Shown: positions 43,503 to 53,007, numbered from the stretch's first letter. The stretch is DNA of 64,000 nt from Candidatus Dormiibacterota bacterium (GCA_003162415.1 PMOL01000003.1:1-64000); one strand, 5' to 3'. The notes: generated by a model from the sequence alone, not told the origin. Numbers and translations: made by a program.

Positions 43503-44822
43503 CTAGGCGCTTGTTCCCCCGTTGCATGTGATGCGGAACGCGTTGACGGACTGCCCGACTCGCGGACGGTATCGACCGAGGGCCCACCACCCTGGCAACG
43601 CGGTCTCGATAGGACGCAGCTCCTCGTAGAAGAGCAGGCCGTGCCATTTCGGGAGCGTGCGCACCTGCCCTTGTGCGAACGCCGGCACGCGTCGGTGCGA
43701 GAACGAGCGAGTCTGCTCACCCGCCGGGGTATAGCTCCGGCCCGGCACCTCGATGTCGACGTCGCCGCACATGCGGCTCACCGTCTCCAGATCCTTCGTG
43801 TCGGACAGTCCGCCGAGCACGATCTTGACGGTGCACCCATCCCACAGGGCGGCGGTCCCGTCCACCCCCCATCGCGCCCGGGCCTGGCCGAGCGACTGGA
43901 GCACGATCATCGTGGTGATGCCCTGGCCAGCGCCGTCGGTCACGAGTTGGGGCAGCGACGGGAGCGGCGCGATGTTGGCGCACTCGTCGAGGAAGAGCCC
44001 GAGCGGCGGCGTCAGCCGGCGCGTGGCCGAACGCGCGGCTCGCTCCTTGGCCGCATTGACGATGGTCTCGATCAGTGCGGTGATGATCGGCGCCATGCTC
44101 GCTTGCGCGCCCGACGTGCCGACGATGAAGAGAGCCGCTCCTTCCGTGATGATTCGATCGGCGTTGAATCCGGCCGCCACGCCGGGTTGACAGGCGCGCA
44201 GGACCCGCGGATCCGCGAGACAGTCGTAGGCACGGCGTGCCCCGCTGAACACGTTGCTGACGGCCTGCTGGTGCATGCTGGTGATCGCCTCGAGGTCGTC
44301 GGCCCACTCCGGTGCGACGGGGCTCTCGCGCAGATACCGGACGGCATGGTGGCTCTCCGCCCTGTTCACCCACTGCCGAACTGTGGCGATGTCCCGTCCG
44401 GCAACCGCTGCGGCGTGCAGGTAGCAGCGGTGGATCGCCTCGTTGTAGGACTGGAAGTAGTCGGCGTGCTGGATGCCCTGTGAGCTTCCCGAGGCGGCGT
44501 TGAGCGCGCGGGCACGATAGATGGCGACCTGGGGATCCTCGCAGCCGGCGACAGGGTCCCAGCCCACCGGCTCGGCCCACTCGCTGAAGCCGGTGGGGTC
44601 GAAGACGTATACCGGCCTTGCCTCCCGGAGCGCACAGGCCGTGTGCACGATCAGATCGTCCTTGGTCGACGTGGCCACCAGCGGACCGGGCCAGTCCAGG
44701 AGGTTGGGGATGATCACGCTCACCCCCTTGCCGCGACGGGGCGGGGCGAGCAGCAGGTAGGCGTTCTCCGGACTCCCCCACAGCCAGGTGCGGCTGGCGA
44801 CATCGCGACCGAGATAGATCAT
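43503..44822 (-). CDS. VirD4/TraG-type coupling ATPase (soluble part)
   Basis: A 439-residue ATPase of the TraG/VirD4 family: Walker A region NAYLLLAPPRRGKGVSVI near residue 30, ATSTKDDLIVHTA, VYVFDPTGFSEWAEP, Walker B LGLFLDECANIAPLPSLPQL near 275, TMIVLQSLGQARARW and IVLGGLSDTKDLETV. Known: these hexameric pumps couple DNA or protein substrates to secretion channels. The usual N-terminal membrane helices are absent here and encoded by the upstream gene, which overlaps it by ATGA. Last gene of the Tad-like cluster. Confidence 0.85.
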   Translation of the reverse strand: MIYLGRDVASRTWLWGSPENAYLLLAPPRRGKGVSVIIPNLLDWPGPLVATSTKDDLIVHTACALREARPVYVFDPTGFSEWAEPVGWDPVAGCEDPQVAIYRARALNAASGSSQGIQHADYFQSYNEAIHRCYLHAAAVAGRDIATVRQWVNRAESHHAVRYLRESPVAPEWADDLEAITSMHQQAVSNVFSGARRAYDCLADPRVLRACQPGVAAGFNADRIITEGAALFIVGTSGAQASMAPIITALIETIVNAAKERAARSATRRLTPPLGLFLDECANIAPLPSLPQLVTDGAGQGITTMIVLQSLGQARARWGVDGTAALWDGCTVKIVLGGLSDTKDLETVSRMCGDVDIEVPGRSYTPAGEQTRSFSHRRVPAFAQGQVRTLPKWHGLLFYEELRPIETALPGWWALGRYRPRVGQSVNAFRITCNGGTSA

Positions 44823-45058
44823 CGTTCGCTCCGGTCGTCGCGGCCCGTGGGGTCGACGATCATCGTCACCTTCCGCGCGACGCGGCCATCCAGCCGCGAC
44901 CTCACCTCACCCCAGGACGCGAAATTCCGTCTCGGCGCCCGTGGTAGTCCCCATCGGAAAAGCAACCCGCGACGCCGTCGTGCTCGCGTCCGCCATCCGA
45001 GTACAAAGGGGCCGATGAGCACCGCGAGCCCGCACACCAGATAGGCAGCGATCGCCAC
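44819..45058 (-). CDS. Membrane anchor subunit of the split coupling ATPase
   Basis: A 79-residue protein with one N-terminal helix (YLVCGLAVLIGPFVLG), a basic patch and FASWGEVRSRLDGRVARK, which resembles the segment between helices and ATPase in one-piece VirD4 proteins. The ATGA overlap with the ATPase start suggests the two halves assemble. Together they equal one coupling protein. Confidence 0.6.
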   Translation of the reverse strand: MAIAAYLVCGLAVLIGPFVLGWRTRARRRRGLLFRWGLPRAPRRNFASWGEVRSRLDGRVARKVTMIVDPTGRDDRSER

Positions 45059-45287
45059 TAGCGGTTACTCCGAAATGTGTGCACATTCCAGTCGCACGTC
45101 TCACCGAGTGCTCTCCCCCACTCTCTGTGCACATGACCCGAGTACACCAGCGGAATCACAAGATTCATCGCATCCAGCGTACCGACGAAACGCTCACACT
45201 CCGCTTACACTTTCCTCCGCCCAGCCGATCGTGCGTTGCCACAAACGCTGCTTCGCAGCGCGACCATGCGGGTATTTCGCGATTCGC

Positions 45288-45836
45288 TCAGCGTCCCACG
45301 GGGAACGGAACCGGCACTCCCCGCGCGGCGGCGATCTCGACGCGCTGACCGTCGCTGTAGGTGCGCTGCCACGTGCCCGCGGACCATGCGTCGCGCGCGG
45401 TGAGCGTCCGCGTCCCGCTCGTCAGGCTGCACGTCTCAGCTGTCCCGCCCGCGGCGACCTCGCAGAACCCTACCCAGCGCGCGCCGTCGACGACCCCGGA
45501 TCCGCCGGCGGTGAGATCCGGGCCACTGTGGCCGAACACCAGGGTCCCCGCGCCGGAGTACACCCCGGGTGCGACCGCGTGGAGCGTGGCGTCGCCGATG
45601 CGATAGGTGGTCGCCGTCATCGCGACCGATACCCCGGTCGGGAGGATCGACAGCACGACCCCGGCCGTCGCGCAGCCCACGGCGAGCACGACGCCCACGG
45701 CGAGCGCCGCGGCGCGGGCTCCGTGGAGACGTCGCGGCCGCCACGCACGGCTCGCGTGTTCCCCGGCGCCGATGTCGATGATGCCGGATCCCGCGAGGCG
45801 GGCGCGAAACCAGCGCGCGTGCGGTCCGGTGCTCAC
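45288..45836 (-). CDS. Membrane-anchored secreted protein in the Tad-like cluster
   Basis: From GTG 45836, which overlaps the previous stop (GTGA), the protein has one helix (ALAVGVVLAVGCATAGVVLS) and a beta-rich outer domain with two Cys (RWVGFCEVA, AETCSLTSG). Its composition is like the lipoprotein domains at 1628 and 14321. Perhaps a pseudo-pilin or adhesin subunit. Function unknown. Confidence 0.6.
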   Translation of the reverse strand: MSTGPHARWFRARLAGSGIIDIGAGEHASRAWRPRRLHGARAAALAVGVVLAVGCATAGVVLSILPTGVSVAMTATTYRIGDATLHAVAPGVYSGAGTLVFGHSGPDLTAGGSGVVDGARWVGFCEVAAGGTAETCSLTSGTRTLTARDAWSAGTWQRTYSDGQRVEIAAARGVPVPFPVGR

Positions 45837-46243
45837 ACGGTCTCGGCTCGCAGTGCGGTGATGCAGGTGCATTGGGGGTCCAGTGCGAGCGTCAGCCGCC
45901 AGCGCATGGGCGGGATTGCGACCGGCCGACCTCCGGACTGGCGAGCCAGGGAGCGGTCGTCGACGAGGAGCTCGACGCGTACCGCCCCGTCGCCGCCGTC
46001 CAGGTCGGCGGTGCCCGCCACCGCCTCGCCGTAGTCGGTCTCCACGTACCACCCATCACCGCCGATCGCGGCCAGCGCTCGGTGCACGCTCGCCGCGTAG
46101 CGCGGGGTCAAGTAGTCCAGCTCCGGCCGCTCGCCGTATCCGCCCCGGGCGAGGTCGGTGAGCAGCCGCAGGGACAGGGCCGTGATGCGCCGCACACGTT
46201 CGTCCTGGTCGGTGACGGACGCCGTGTGTCGACGTTCAGCCAT
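45833..46243 (-). CDS. Small conserved-operon protein of unknown function
   Basis: A 136-residue soluble protein (ERVRRITALSLRLLTDLARG, YAASVHRALAAIGGDGWY) with a beta-rich C-terminal half and an LALDPQCTC Cys pair. It overlaps both neighbours, so it is translated with the ATPase gene before it. Family not recognised. Confidence 0.55.
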   Translation of the reverse strand: MAERRHTASVTDQDERVRRITALSLRLLTDLARGGYGERPELDYLTPRYAASVHRALAAIGGDGWYVETDYGEAVAGTADLDGGDGAVRVELLVDDRSLARQSGGRPVAIPPMRWRLTLALDPQCTCITALRAETV

Positions 46244-47927
46244 GGGGGATGGTTACCGAGGCCCGCTCTCGCGCCGCCACCACCGCGCGCAGCACGCCCG
46301 CGAACGCCCGATCGGTTCGAGGCGACGCGCCGACGATGGGGCTCCGCCGATGGCTCGCCGTCTGCACGTCGACGGTGAATGGCACCTCGACGATCTCGGC
46401 CCCCGCGGCGCGGAGGTGGTCGAGGAGTTCGGCGATCGCCGGGAGCTCGAGTGCACGGCGCCCGTCGCCGGGGAGCAGCAGGGGGACGACCAGCCCGGGC
46501 CGACGGAGACGGCCGTTGGAGCCGGCGACCATGGCATCGATGCTGTCGATGATCTCGCCGGCTGCGATGAAGGAGGCCTCACCGAGGTCGATCGGCAGCA
46601 CCGCGACATCCGCGCGCTCCAGCCAGTGGGCGACCACTGCCTCCTTGGCGCCCTCGCTCAGGCTGGGCAAGGTGTTGGGCAGGTCGACCACGACCAGGGT
46701 ATGGCGCAGCCGAAGGTGGGTCACCAGCCGGTCGATCTCCGCCGCTGTGTACGCCGAGCCGGCGGAACGGCGCTCGGGCAGAACCCGCAGGCGCTCGTTG
46801 CGGGCGAACTCACCGTTGGGAACCAGCGCGCCCCGGTTGAGGGCCTCGACCACCTCGCGCACCGTGAGCGCGTCAGTCGGGACCGCGAGCTGGCGCCAGG
46901 AGTCGGGGTTGTTGAGGTTGGCGTCGACGAGCACGGCGCTGCCGCCGTGTGGCTCGACGGCGCGAGCACCCAGGACCCCGATCGCCGCCGCCTCCGTGGT
47001 CTTGCCCGGGCCACCCTTGGGCGTGCCGACCGTGACCACCGTGGAGTGGGCGCGGAGCAGGACCTGGCCGAGTGCGGCGAGGTCGGGCGCTGGGAGCCGT
47101 GGACGCGACGGAGCCACGCGCCCGATCAGCGACCGCAGGCGGCTGCCACCCCGCTCCGGCACATGATGGTTCGCCGCATCCTGCGTTTCCAGCGCCCCGA
47201 ACGGGCTGCCGTTGGAAGCCGTGCGGTACGGCTGGTCGGCCCCCAAGCCCGCCAGGGCCGCGAGCGGAGTCACCGGCAACCGCGGTGCGTGGGCGCCGGT
47301 CTGTGCGAATGGCGGTCGATGGTCGAGGGTCGGAGCGCCAGGTGCCAGGTCGGGTTCACGACTCGACTGCACATCCGCATCGGCGCCCGGACCGTTGCCG
47401 GGAAGCACGCCGCGCGCCCACGCCGGCGGCGCTGGAACCCTCCCGTTGCGCCGCTGCGGTGAGGTGGCTGCGCTGGAGGATGCCTCGCCAGATTCGCGGC
47501 TTCGAGCGATGTCGTCGGAAACCCCTGACATGTGCGACATCGCCGCCGGCCGTTGATCGCCGCCCGGGCTCAGATCGCCGCTCAGACGTCGCACCAGCTC
47601 CCAGGCGAGCGCCTCCAGGCTCTCGGCGACAACGGCGGTCCCCATGCCGGCCGGGATGCCCGCCGCCACGATGTCGTCGCGGCACCAGACCAGGTGGCGT
47701 TCGTCCGCCGCGTCGCTTGCGGCCAATCCTTCGTGGTCCGCCTTGCGGATGATCAGGATCTCCGCGCCGGCGAGCCCAAGTGCCGCATCACCAAGATGCG
47801 GCTCGGGGGGGCGGAGCAGCGCGATGGTGCCGTCGACCACCGGTGGCAGGAGCGCGTGGACCGCGTGCAGGAGCCGATCCGACTCCTCGGCGGGGAGGAG
47901 GCTGACCAGCATCCGGGTGCTGCTCAT
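46236..47927 (-). CDS. ParA/MinD-like ATPase with long N-terminal extension (TadZ-like)
   Basis: About 563 residues from ATG 47927, which overlaps the previous stop by ATGA. The N-terminal part (1-150) has a receiver-like alpha-beta pattern (LVSLLPAEESDRLLHAVHAL, AEILIIRKADHEGL, AVVAESLEALAWELVRRL), the middle (150-300) is Pro/Ala/Gly-rich, and the C-terminal part is a deviant-Walker ATPase: VTVGTPKGGPGKTTEAAAIG, SAVLVDANLNN, LVVVDLPNTLP and VAVLPIDLGEAS. This layout matches TadZ/CpaE. It is the second such ATPase in the operon. Confidence 0.75.
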   Translation of the reverse strand: MSSTRMLVSLLPAEESDRLLHAVHALLPPVVDGTIALLRPPEPHLGDAALGLAGAEILIIRKADHEGLAASDAADERHLVWCRDDIVAAGIPAGMGTAVVAESLEALAWELVRRLSGDLSPGGDQRPAAMSHMSGVSDDIARSRESGEASSSAATSPQRRNGRVPAPPAWARGVLPGNGPGADADVQSSREPDLAPGAPTLDHRPPFAQTGAHAPRLPVTPLAALAGLGADQPYRTASNGSPFGALETQDAANHHVPERGGSRLRSLIGRVAPSRPRLPAPDLAALGQVLLRAHSTVVTVGTPKGGPGKTTEAAAIGVLGARAVEPHGGSAVLVDANLNNPDSWRQLAVPTDALTVREVVEALNRGALVPNGEFARNERLRVLPERRSAGSAYTAAEIDRLVTHLRLRHTLVVVDLPNTLPSLSEGAKEAVVAHWLERADVAVLPIDLGEASFIAAGEIIDSIDAMVAGSNGRLRRPGLVVPLLLPGDGRRALELPAIAELLDHLRAAGAEIVEVPFTVDVQTASHRRSPIVGASPRTDRAFAGVLRAVVAARERASVTIPHG

Positions 47928-48295
47928 GGTGCCTTCGCGAGTTGCTGACGAGCCTGGCTGATACTGCCGCAGCACATCGAATATGCGGTGCTGTTGTGGC
48001 GCGCCACCCCGACGCCGAGGATCGCGAGGCATACCGCGAGTGTCACGCCAGCCAGCACGCGTGGTGAGGTTAAGCGCAGGCGGACGCGGCCCAGCGTGCG
48101 CGCCAGCACCAGGACGACACCGACCAGTAGTGCAACCCAAAGCAGCAGCTCGGCGGCGGCCAGTGCGGCCACCCCGGTCGGATCCGCACCGCTGACGAAT
48201 CCCGTCGCCGCAGCGAGGTTCGGCCGGGGGAGCACCAGCGCCGCAACCGCCACGCTGCCGACCACCGCGAGCAGGACGGAGGCGTGCCGGCGCAC
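47924..48295 (-). CDS. Small membrane protein in the Tad-like operon
   Basis: A 123-residue protein with three helices (VLLAVVGSVAVAALVLP, AAAELLLWVALLVGVVLVLA, GVTLAVCLAILGVGV) and a C-terminal CCGS segment. Its start abuts the TadC-like stop. No family recognised; the position suggests a platform accessory. Confidence 0.55.
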   Translation of the reverse strand: MRRHASVLLAVVGSVAVAALVLPRPNLAAATGFVSGADPTGVAALAAAELLLWVALLVGVVLVLARTLGRVRLRLTSPRVLAGVTLAVCLAILGVGVARHNSTAYSMCCGSISQARQQLAKAP

Positions 48296-49201
48296 TCAGA
48301 GTCCGCCGTTGGCGCTGGCGTACGCGACCGCCGAGAAGATGACCACGAAGATGGCTGCGAGCAGGCCGACCATCGGGACCAGCACGGTGATGGTGCGTGA
48401 GCCCAAGCGGACCCGAGCGTCGGCGAGGCGCTGCGCGGTGAACGAGCGCGCGGCGGCGAGGTACTCGGTCGCCGGATCACCGCCTCCATACTCCTGGGCC
48501 GCTCGCACCACCTGAGCCAGCTGCGCCAGCACGGGCAGGCGGTACGCGGCGGACACCGCCTCGAGCAGCTCGGCTCGGGAGTGCGGCTGGACGTCACTCG
48601 TCTGACGCCACTGGTCGCTGCCCAGCATCTCGGCGAGGGTGCGGTCGCGCATGCTTCGCGCCAGGGCGAGCAGCGGGTCTCCAGGACCCAGCCCCTCGGG
48701 GCTATGCACCGGGGGCACACGCAGCAGCCCGAAGAGCAGCAGGGTCTTGGCCACCTGGAGGGAGGCCGTCTCGCGCCGGCGGCGGGCCTCTCGCTGCAGG
48801 CTCGCCACGCTCAGCGCGGTCGCGACGACGGCTGCAACCGGGATCAACGCGGGAGCGAGCACGAGGCCGTCGCCGGCGAGGACGGTCACGCCGTCGAGGA
48901 CGCTGCAGGCGGCGACCGTGAGGGCGGCGATGCCGACCACCCGGCGTGTGAACGCCTGAGTGTCGCCGCGACCGGCGGCCAGCTGCAGCCGCCGGATCGC
49001 GAATCGATCCTGCACGGCACGCGCCATCGGGTTGCGTGCCACAACGGCGGCCCAACGGCCGTGATCGGGCATCAACCGGTCCCGGACCCGGCGAATGCTG
49101 GCGCTTTCGGCGGTTCGCAACGCGCCGCTGCGCGCCAGGACCAGCGCAGCCAATGCGGCGGTGGTCACGAGCAGCAGCGACGGCAGCCAGACCTCAGCCA
49201 C
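48296..49201 (-). CDS. tadC: TadC-like inner-membrane platform protein (T2SS F domain)
   Basis: About 301 residues from GTG 49201, which overlaps the previous stop by 8 bp. T2SSF topology: an N-terminal helix (LLLVTTAALAALVLA), central helix pairs, a conserved cytoplasmic segment (AYRLPVLAQLAQVVRAAQEY) and a C-terminal helix (ITVLVPMVGLLAAIFVVI). Known: TadB and TadC form the heterodimeric platform of Tad pili. Confidence 0.75.
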   Translation of the reverse strand: MAEVWLPSLLLVTTAALAALVLARSGALRTAESASIRRVRDRLMPDHGRWAAVVARNPMARAVQDRFAIRRLQLAAGRGDTQAFTRRVVGIAALTVAACSVLDGVTVLAGDGLVLAPALIPVAAVVATALSVASLQREARRRRETASLQVAKTLLLFGLLRVPPVHSPEGLGPGDPLLALARSMRDRTLAEMLGSDQWRQTSDVQPHSRAELLEAVSAAYRLPVLAQLAQVVRAAQEYGGGDPATEYLAAARSFTAQRLADARVRLGSRTITVLVPMVGLLAAIFVVIFSAVAYASANGGL

Positions 49202-50096
49202 GACCGATCCGTCCCAGCTCCGCGCGCACCAGGCGCACATCCCAGCGAGCCGGGCGAGGCGTGCGCAGCAGGGTGCCCATGATGGCGATGGAGCCCGCAA
49301 AGATCAGCGCCGCGATCACGAGCGTGATCTCCCCCTGGACGCTGACGAGGAAGTCGTGCAGCACCGGGACGGTGTTGAAGGCGCCGATGAGCACCGCGAG
49401 CACCGCGCCGATCATCTGCGCGCTGCGTCGTTGCACCGCCACCGCGGCGCGGGTGGCGTCGAGCAGCGCGATGTCCTCCTCGAGCTCCGGGATCACCTGG
49501 TCGCGGAGCTGGTGGACGAGCTCGCGCGGATCGCGGCTCCTTCCGGCGAGCAGGAGCACACACACGTCTTCGACGAATGCGGAACGGGAGCGTTCGGCCA
49601 TGTCGAGCAGCCCCTCCTCCATCGAGAGCGCCGTCTGCAGCGGCGTCAGCAGCTCGCGCAGCTCGGGACGCGGATGCTGTGCCACCTCGCGCAGCACGGC
49701 GTCGAGATTGCCCATGCGCTGCAAACCGTTGGCCAGGTCGCGAACGGTCGCGACCAGCGAGCGATATGCGCGCGATCGCCGCGCCGAGGCCACGTCCTCC
49801 ACCAACCAGGGCACGCCCAGCGTCCCGAGCAGCAGCAGGACGACCGCGATCACCACGACGCCGCTGGTCAACCCGACGAGCAAGGCGAGGGCGAACAGAG
49901 TGAGCCGAATCGCCGCCCACACGGCGAACGGAACGCCCAGCGACGCGGCCAGATCCCGCTCCGCGTCGAGCAGGGGAGCGACCCGACGCGAGACCGCACC
50001 GCCCGCGTCGGGACGCACGCCCGGCCGCTGCCACACGGTGATCGCGGCGATGAGGCAGAGGATGACCAGCACCTCGAAGAAGAGCAGCGCGATCAC
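49194..50096 (-). CDS. tadB: TadB-like inner-membrane platform protein (T2SS F domain)
   Basis: A 300-residue protein starting at a GTG that overlaps the CpaF stop (GTGA). It begins with helix ALLFFEVLVILCLIAAITV, then an LTLFALALLVGLTSGVVVI helix, and the cytoplasmic F domain with YRSLVATVRDLANGLQRMGN and SMEEGLLDMAERSRSAFVED. Two C-terminal helices close the fold. Partner of the TadC-like gene that follows. Confidence 0.75.
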   Translation of the reverse strand: MIALLFFEVLVILCLIAAITVWQRPGVRPDAGGAVSRRVAPLLDAERDLAASLGVPFAVWAAIRLTLFALALLVGLTSGVVVIAVVLLLLGTLGVPWLVEDVASARRSRAYRSLVATVRDLANGLQRMGNLDAVLREVAQHPRPELRELLTPLQTALSMEEGLLDMAERSRSAFVEDVCVLLLAGRSRDPRELVHQLRDQVIPELEEDIALLDATRAAVAVQRRSAQMIGAVLAVLIGAFNTVPVLHDFLVSVQGEITLVIAALIFAGSIAIMGTLLRTPRPARWDVRLVRAELGRIGRG

Positions 50097-51517
50097 GGCG
50101 CCGGCACCTCGACGAGCTGCTCGCCAAGTGCCTCCTGGAGTCGCCGGGGCAGGTCGGCGATCGAATGCACGCGGCGGACCAGCGCGTCGTGCTCGTCCGT
50201 GCGGTACACGTCGACCGCGGCGCCGTCAGCCGAGTATGCGACCACCCCGGTCACCGCCCGCCTGCCGAGTCGCTGCGATTTGCGGAGGTGCACCACGAGG
50301 TGGATCGCCTGGTGCGCGACCCTCGTGGCCAGCTCGACCTGGCCGGCGAAACGCGGCGCCATCATCACGTAGTTGACGACCTTGGGAATGGTCTCGGCGG
50401 CGCTGTTGGCGTGCACGCTGACCATCGATCCCTCGTGGCCGGTGGTCATCGCATTGGCGGCGTCCGCCATCTCCGCGCCGCGGGCCTCGCCGACGATGAT
50501 CCGCGACGGCAGGAAGCGGAGGGCGTCGCGCCCCAGATCCTCCATGCTCACCCGGGCCTCCTGTTCCTTCCAGGCACCGGGCACGGTGGCCATGGTGATC
50601 GTGTTCTCGTGCACCATTCGGCCGTCGGGGCGTTCCTGGGCCAGGGCCAGCTCCGGACTGTCCTCGATCACCAGTAGGGTCTCGTCGTCTGCGACCTCGG
50701 CGCAGAGCGCGCGCATCAGGGTGGTCTTGCCCGCGCCGGTGCCGCCGGAGATGATCATGTTCAGCCGGGCGCGAACGCACTCGCGCAGGAAGGCGGCCAC
50801 TCCGCTCGGGATGGTGCCGTTGGCCACGAACTCGTCGAGTGTGCTCGGCCCGCTCACGCGCGGGATGCGCAGGCAGGCATAGACGCTGTTCCGCCCCACC
50901 GCGGCGGGGGCGACAACGACGGCGATGCGCACCTGTCCCACCGCGGTCGCCATGGTGGCGACGGCCCGGGGCTGATCACGGGTCAGCTGGGTGCGGGGCT
51001 GCACCCCGGCGTAGCTCAGCAGCGTGCGAAACCACTCCTCGAGCCTAGCGTCCGCCTCCCGGCGGGTGGGAGCGCTGAATGCTTCGGGTCCCGACCCTTG
51101 CAGCAGCTGCTTGCTCCCCGCGGCCTCGACCAGGATGCGGTCGGCCCCGAGACACTGGATGTCCTCGACATCCTCATAGACGAGCAGGGAGAGTGGCCAG
51201 AGCAGGCTGGCTCGGACCAGCAGCGCCCACTCCACCTCGGCGCGCCATGTGGCATCCCCGGCGAGACGCGCCGCCAGCACCGGTGCGACTCCCATACCGC
51301 CCCGATGCACCGACCGCTCGACCAGGTCGCTCACCAGGTCGGGGAGGCGCTCCTCCCATGTGGTGGAGAGCTCATCACCCCGCTCGCGATGGAGCACGCC
51401 ACAGAGCTGCTCCACGAGCGGGAGCATGTCCGCGGGAATCTCCGGCCATGCGCGCGAGGCCATCCCGTTCCCGGCCACCCGGCGGGCATCGATGCGCGGC
51501 CGGTCCTCGCCGATCAT
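50093..51517 (-). CDS. cpaF: CpaF/TadA-type secretion ATPase (VirB11 family)
   Basis: About 474 residues from ATG 51517, which overlaps the previous stop in TGATG. N-terminal domain with LLVYEDVEDIQCLGADRILV, then the RecA core: Walker A MIISGGTGAGKTTLMRAL, Asp-box LLVIEDSPELALAQ, RIIVGEARGAEMADA and Walker-B/His box GHEGSMVSVHANSAAE, followed by VNYVMMAPRFAGQVEL. All catalytic motifs are intact. It powers pilus assembly or secretion. The first residues differ from the shorter family start, so the exact N-terminus is uncertain. Confidence 0.9.
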   Translation of the reverse strand: MIGEDRPRIDARRVAGNGMASRAWPEIPADMLPLVEQLCGVLHRERGDELSTTWEERLPDLVSDLVERSVHRGGMGVAPVLAARLAGDATWRAEVEWALLVRASLLWPLSLLVYEDVEDIQCLGADRILVEAAGSKQLLQGSGPEAFSAPTRREADARLEEWFRTLLSYAGVQPRTQLTRDQPRAVATMATAVGQVRIAVVVAPAAVGRNSVYACLRIPRVSGPSTLDEFVANGTIPSGVAAFLRECVRARLNMIISGGTGAGKTTLMRALCAEVADDETLLVIEDSPELALAQERPDGRMVHENTITMATVPGAWKEQEARVSMEDLGRDALRFLPSRIIVGEARGAEMADAANAMTTGHEGSMVSVHANSAAETIPKVVNYVMMAPRFAGQVELATRVAHQAIHLVVHLRKSQRLGRRAVTGVVAYSADGAAVDVYRTDEHDALVRRVHSIADLPRRLQEALGEQLVEVPAP

Positions 51518-52299
51518 CACCGGACTGGCGCACCGTGTCGGGTTAGCGGCCATCGGTGGCGGCGCGTGGTGTCGGAGGTGATCGTTCCGGATCCGAAGAG
51601 ACCCAGCTCCTCGGCCATCGCCTCGCGCTGGATCGGTTCCCGGCGGGCTCGCGCCGCGACACAGCGATCCGCGTTCCACTCCCATTCGAACGCCAGCGGA
51701 TATCCGGGCAGCGCCGCCTGCAGCAGCTCGATCGCCTGCGAGACGCCGCGACGATGGGCCGGGCGCACAAGCACGAGTCGGGCGCGCGGGATGGTCAGCG
51801 TCCGCAGCGTGCGCACCGCGTTGTCGAGCAGGTCCGACTCCGCGCGCACGACGATGAAGACCGCGTGCAGGGCGAAGCCCAGCGCCCGGGCCGCGGCATC
51901 GCCATCGACCAGATCCGGGTACGCGAACGGCGTGCCGCAGTCGACGACGACCAGCTCCTCGGGGAGGCCCTCGAGGGCCGGCACCAGCAGCTCGGCGGTG
52001 TGCGAGCCGGGACGGCCGGGATCGCGGAAACCGGGAACCACCCGAAGCCGCGGGCGCGAGCCGAGCGTGACTGCCTGACGCTCCAGCTCGGCGGTGGCGA
52101 TGCCGTGGGGGCTGTACACGTTGGCCAGGGACCGCGTGTCGTCGATGCCCAGCAGCGACGCCACCGTGCCGCCCGCGCCGTCGGCATCCACAAGCATGGT
52201 CCCGCGATCCCGTGCCGACGACCAGGCGAGCGCGGCGGCGAATCCGGTTGCCCCGCTGCCGGCTCGGACGCCCGCGACACCGACGCGCAGCGGCGCCAC
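51517..52299 (-). CDS. ParA/TadZ-like ATPase with degenerate Walker A
   Basis: A 260-residue protein opening RVGVAGVRAGSGATGFAAAL, a P-loop in which the usual Lys-Thr pair is replaced (GSGATG). TMLVDADGAGGTVASLLGI, LVVVDCGTPFAYP and LVLVRPAHRRGVSQAIELL follow the MinD-like order. Loss of the loop Lys suggests weak or no ATP hydrolysis, perhaps a regulatory partner of the second ParA-like protein. Position in the operon matches CpaE. Confidence 0.65.
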   Translation of the reverse strand: MAPLRVGVAGVRAGSGATGFAAALAWSSARDRGTMLVDADGAGGTVASLLGIDDTRSLANVYSPHGIATAELERQAVTLGSRPRLRVVPGFRDPGRPGSHTAELLVPALEGLPEELVVVDCGTPFAYPDLVDGDAAARALGFALHAVFIVVRAESDLLDNAVRTLRTLTIPRARLVLVRPAHRRGVSQAIELLQAALPGYPLAFEWEWNADRCVAARARREPIQREAMAEELGLFGSGTITSDTTRRHRWPLTRHGAPVR

Positions 52300-52301
52300 G
52301 T

Positions 52302-52988
52302 TCAGCCTGCCGCCGGGTCGGCGGCCGGTGTGGACCCTGCGGTCCCGTTGGCGATCGCCGTCAGCATCTGCTCGGCCTGCTGCAGCGTGTACGTCTCGCC
52401 GCGGGGCACCTGGACACCCGAGGACTGCACCGCGACCAGGTCGATGCCCGACACGGAGAGGTCAACCCAGAACCCCTCATACGCGGCAGGGACCAGGACG
52501 GCCGTGGCGCTGCCGGCCGCGACGATGGTGATACCGCGGCCATACAGCTGCACGGTCTGCCCGGATGCCGCCGCCGCTGCTGCCTCGGGCGCCTCCGGCG
52601 TGCCCACCCCGAGGGTGCTGGAGCTCGGGCCGTAGATGTCGACACTGTCACCCGCCTGGAGCCCGGGCGCCATGCTCTTGAAGGCGAGCGGCACGGTGAC
52701 CATGGATTGGGTGAACAGATCGTCGGGACGGAGCACATCCCCGTCCGACACGGCGTGCGCGAGGTACTCGCCGGCGGGATTGGTGGTCAGGACGGTGAAG
52801 TCGTCCGATCCCTGGGCGATGGTCACCTGGCGTACCAGGGACGCCGTCATGAGTGTGCCGGCACTTGCGTTCCGACTCATCGCCCAGGCGGTGATATGCC
52901 GGCCGCCGATGCTCAGGGCGGTGAAGACAACCGCGCTCACGGCCGCAAGTGAGAGCACCACGATCAGCACGAAGGCCCCGCGTCGCAT
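52302..52988 (-). CDS. cpaB: CpaB/RcpC-like SAF-domain protein
   Basis: A 228-residue protein with one N-terminal helix (VLIVVLSLAAVSAVVFTAL) and an SAF domain with ISAG-like elements (SAGTLMTASLV, PAGEYLAHAV, LRPDDLF, VPLAFKSMAPGLQAGDSVDI, VDIYGP). Known: CpaB/RcpC stabilises the outer part of the Tad machine. It ends in a Gly/Ala/Thr tail. Downstream spacing is 2 bp. Confidence 0.7.
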   Translation of the reverse strand: MRRGAFVLIVVLSLAAVSAVVFTALSIGGRHITAWAMSRNASAGTLMTASLVRQVTIAQGSDDFTVLTTNPAGEYLAHAVSDGDVLRPDDLFTQSMVTVPLAFKSMAPGLQAGDSVDIYGPSSSTLGVGTPEAPEAAAAAASGQTVQLYGRGITIVAAGSATAVLVPAAYEGFWVDLSVSGIDLVAVQSSGVQVPRGETYTLQQAEQMLTAIANGTAGSTPAADPAAG

Positions 52989-53007
52989 CCCCTTTCCCCC
53001 CTATGGC

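Noticed and set aside
49036..50376. Long plus-strand open frames (over 400 codons) across the TadB/TadC/CpaF genes.
   Set aside because: They lie antisense to complete, motif-bearing genes and consist of Arg/Ser/Pro-rich sequence, the usual mirror of high-GC codon use.
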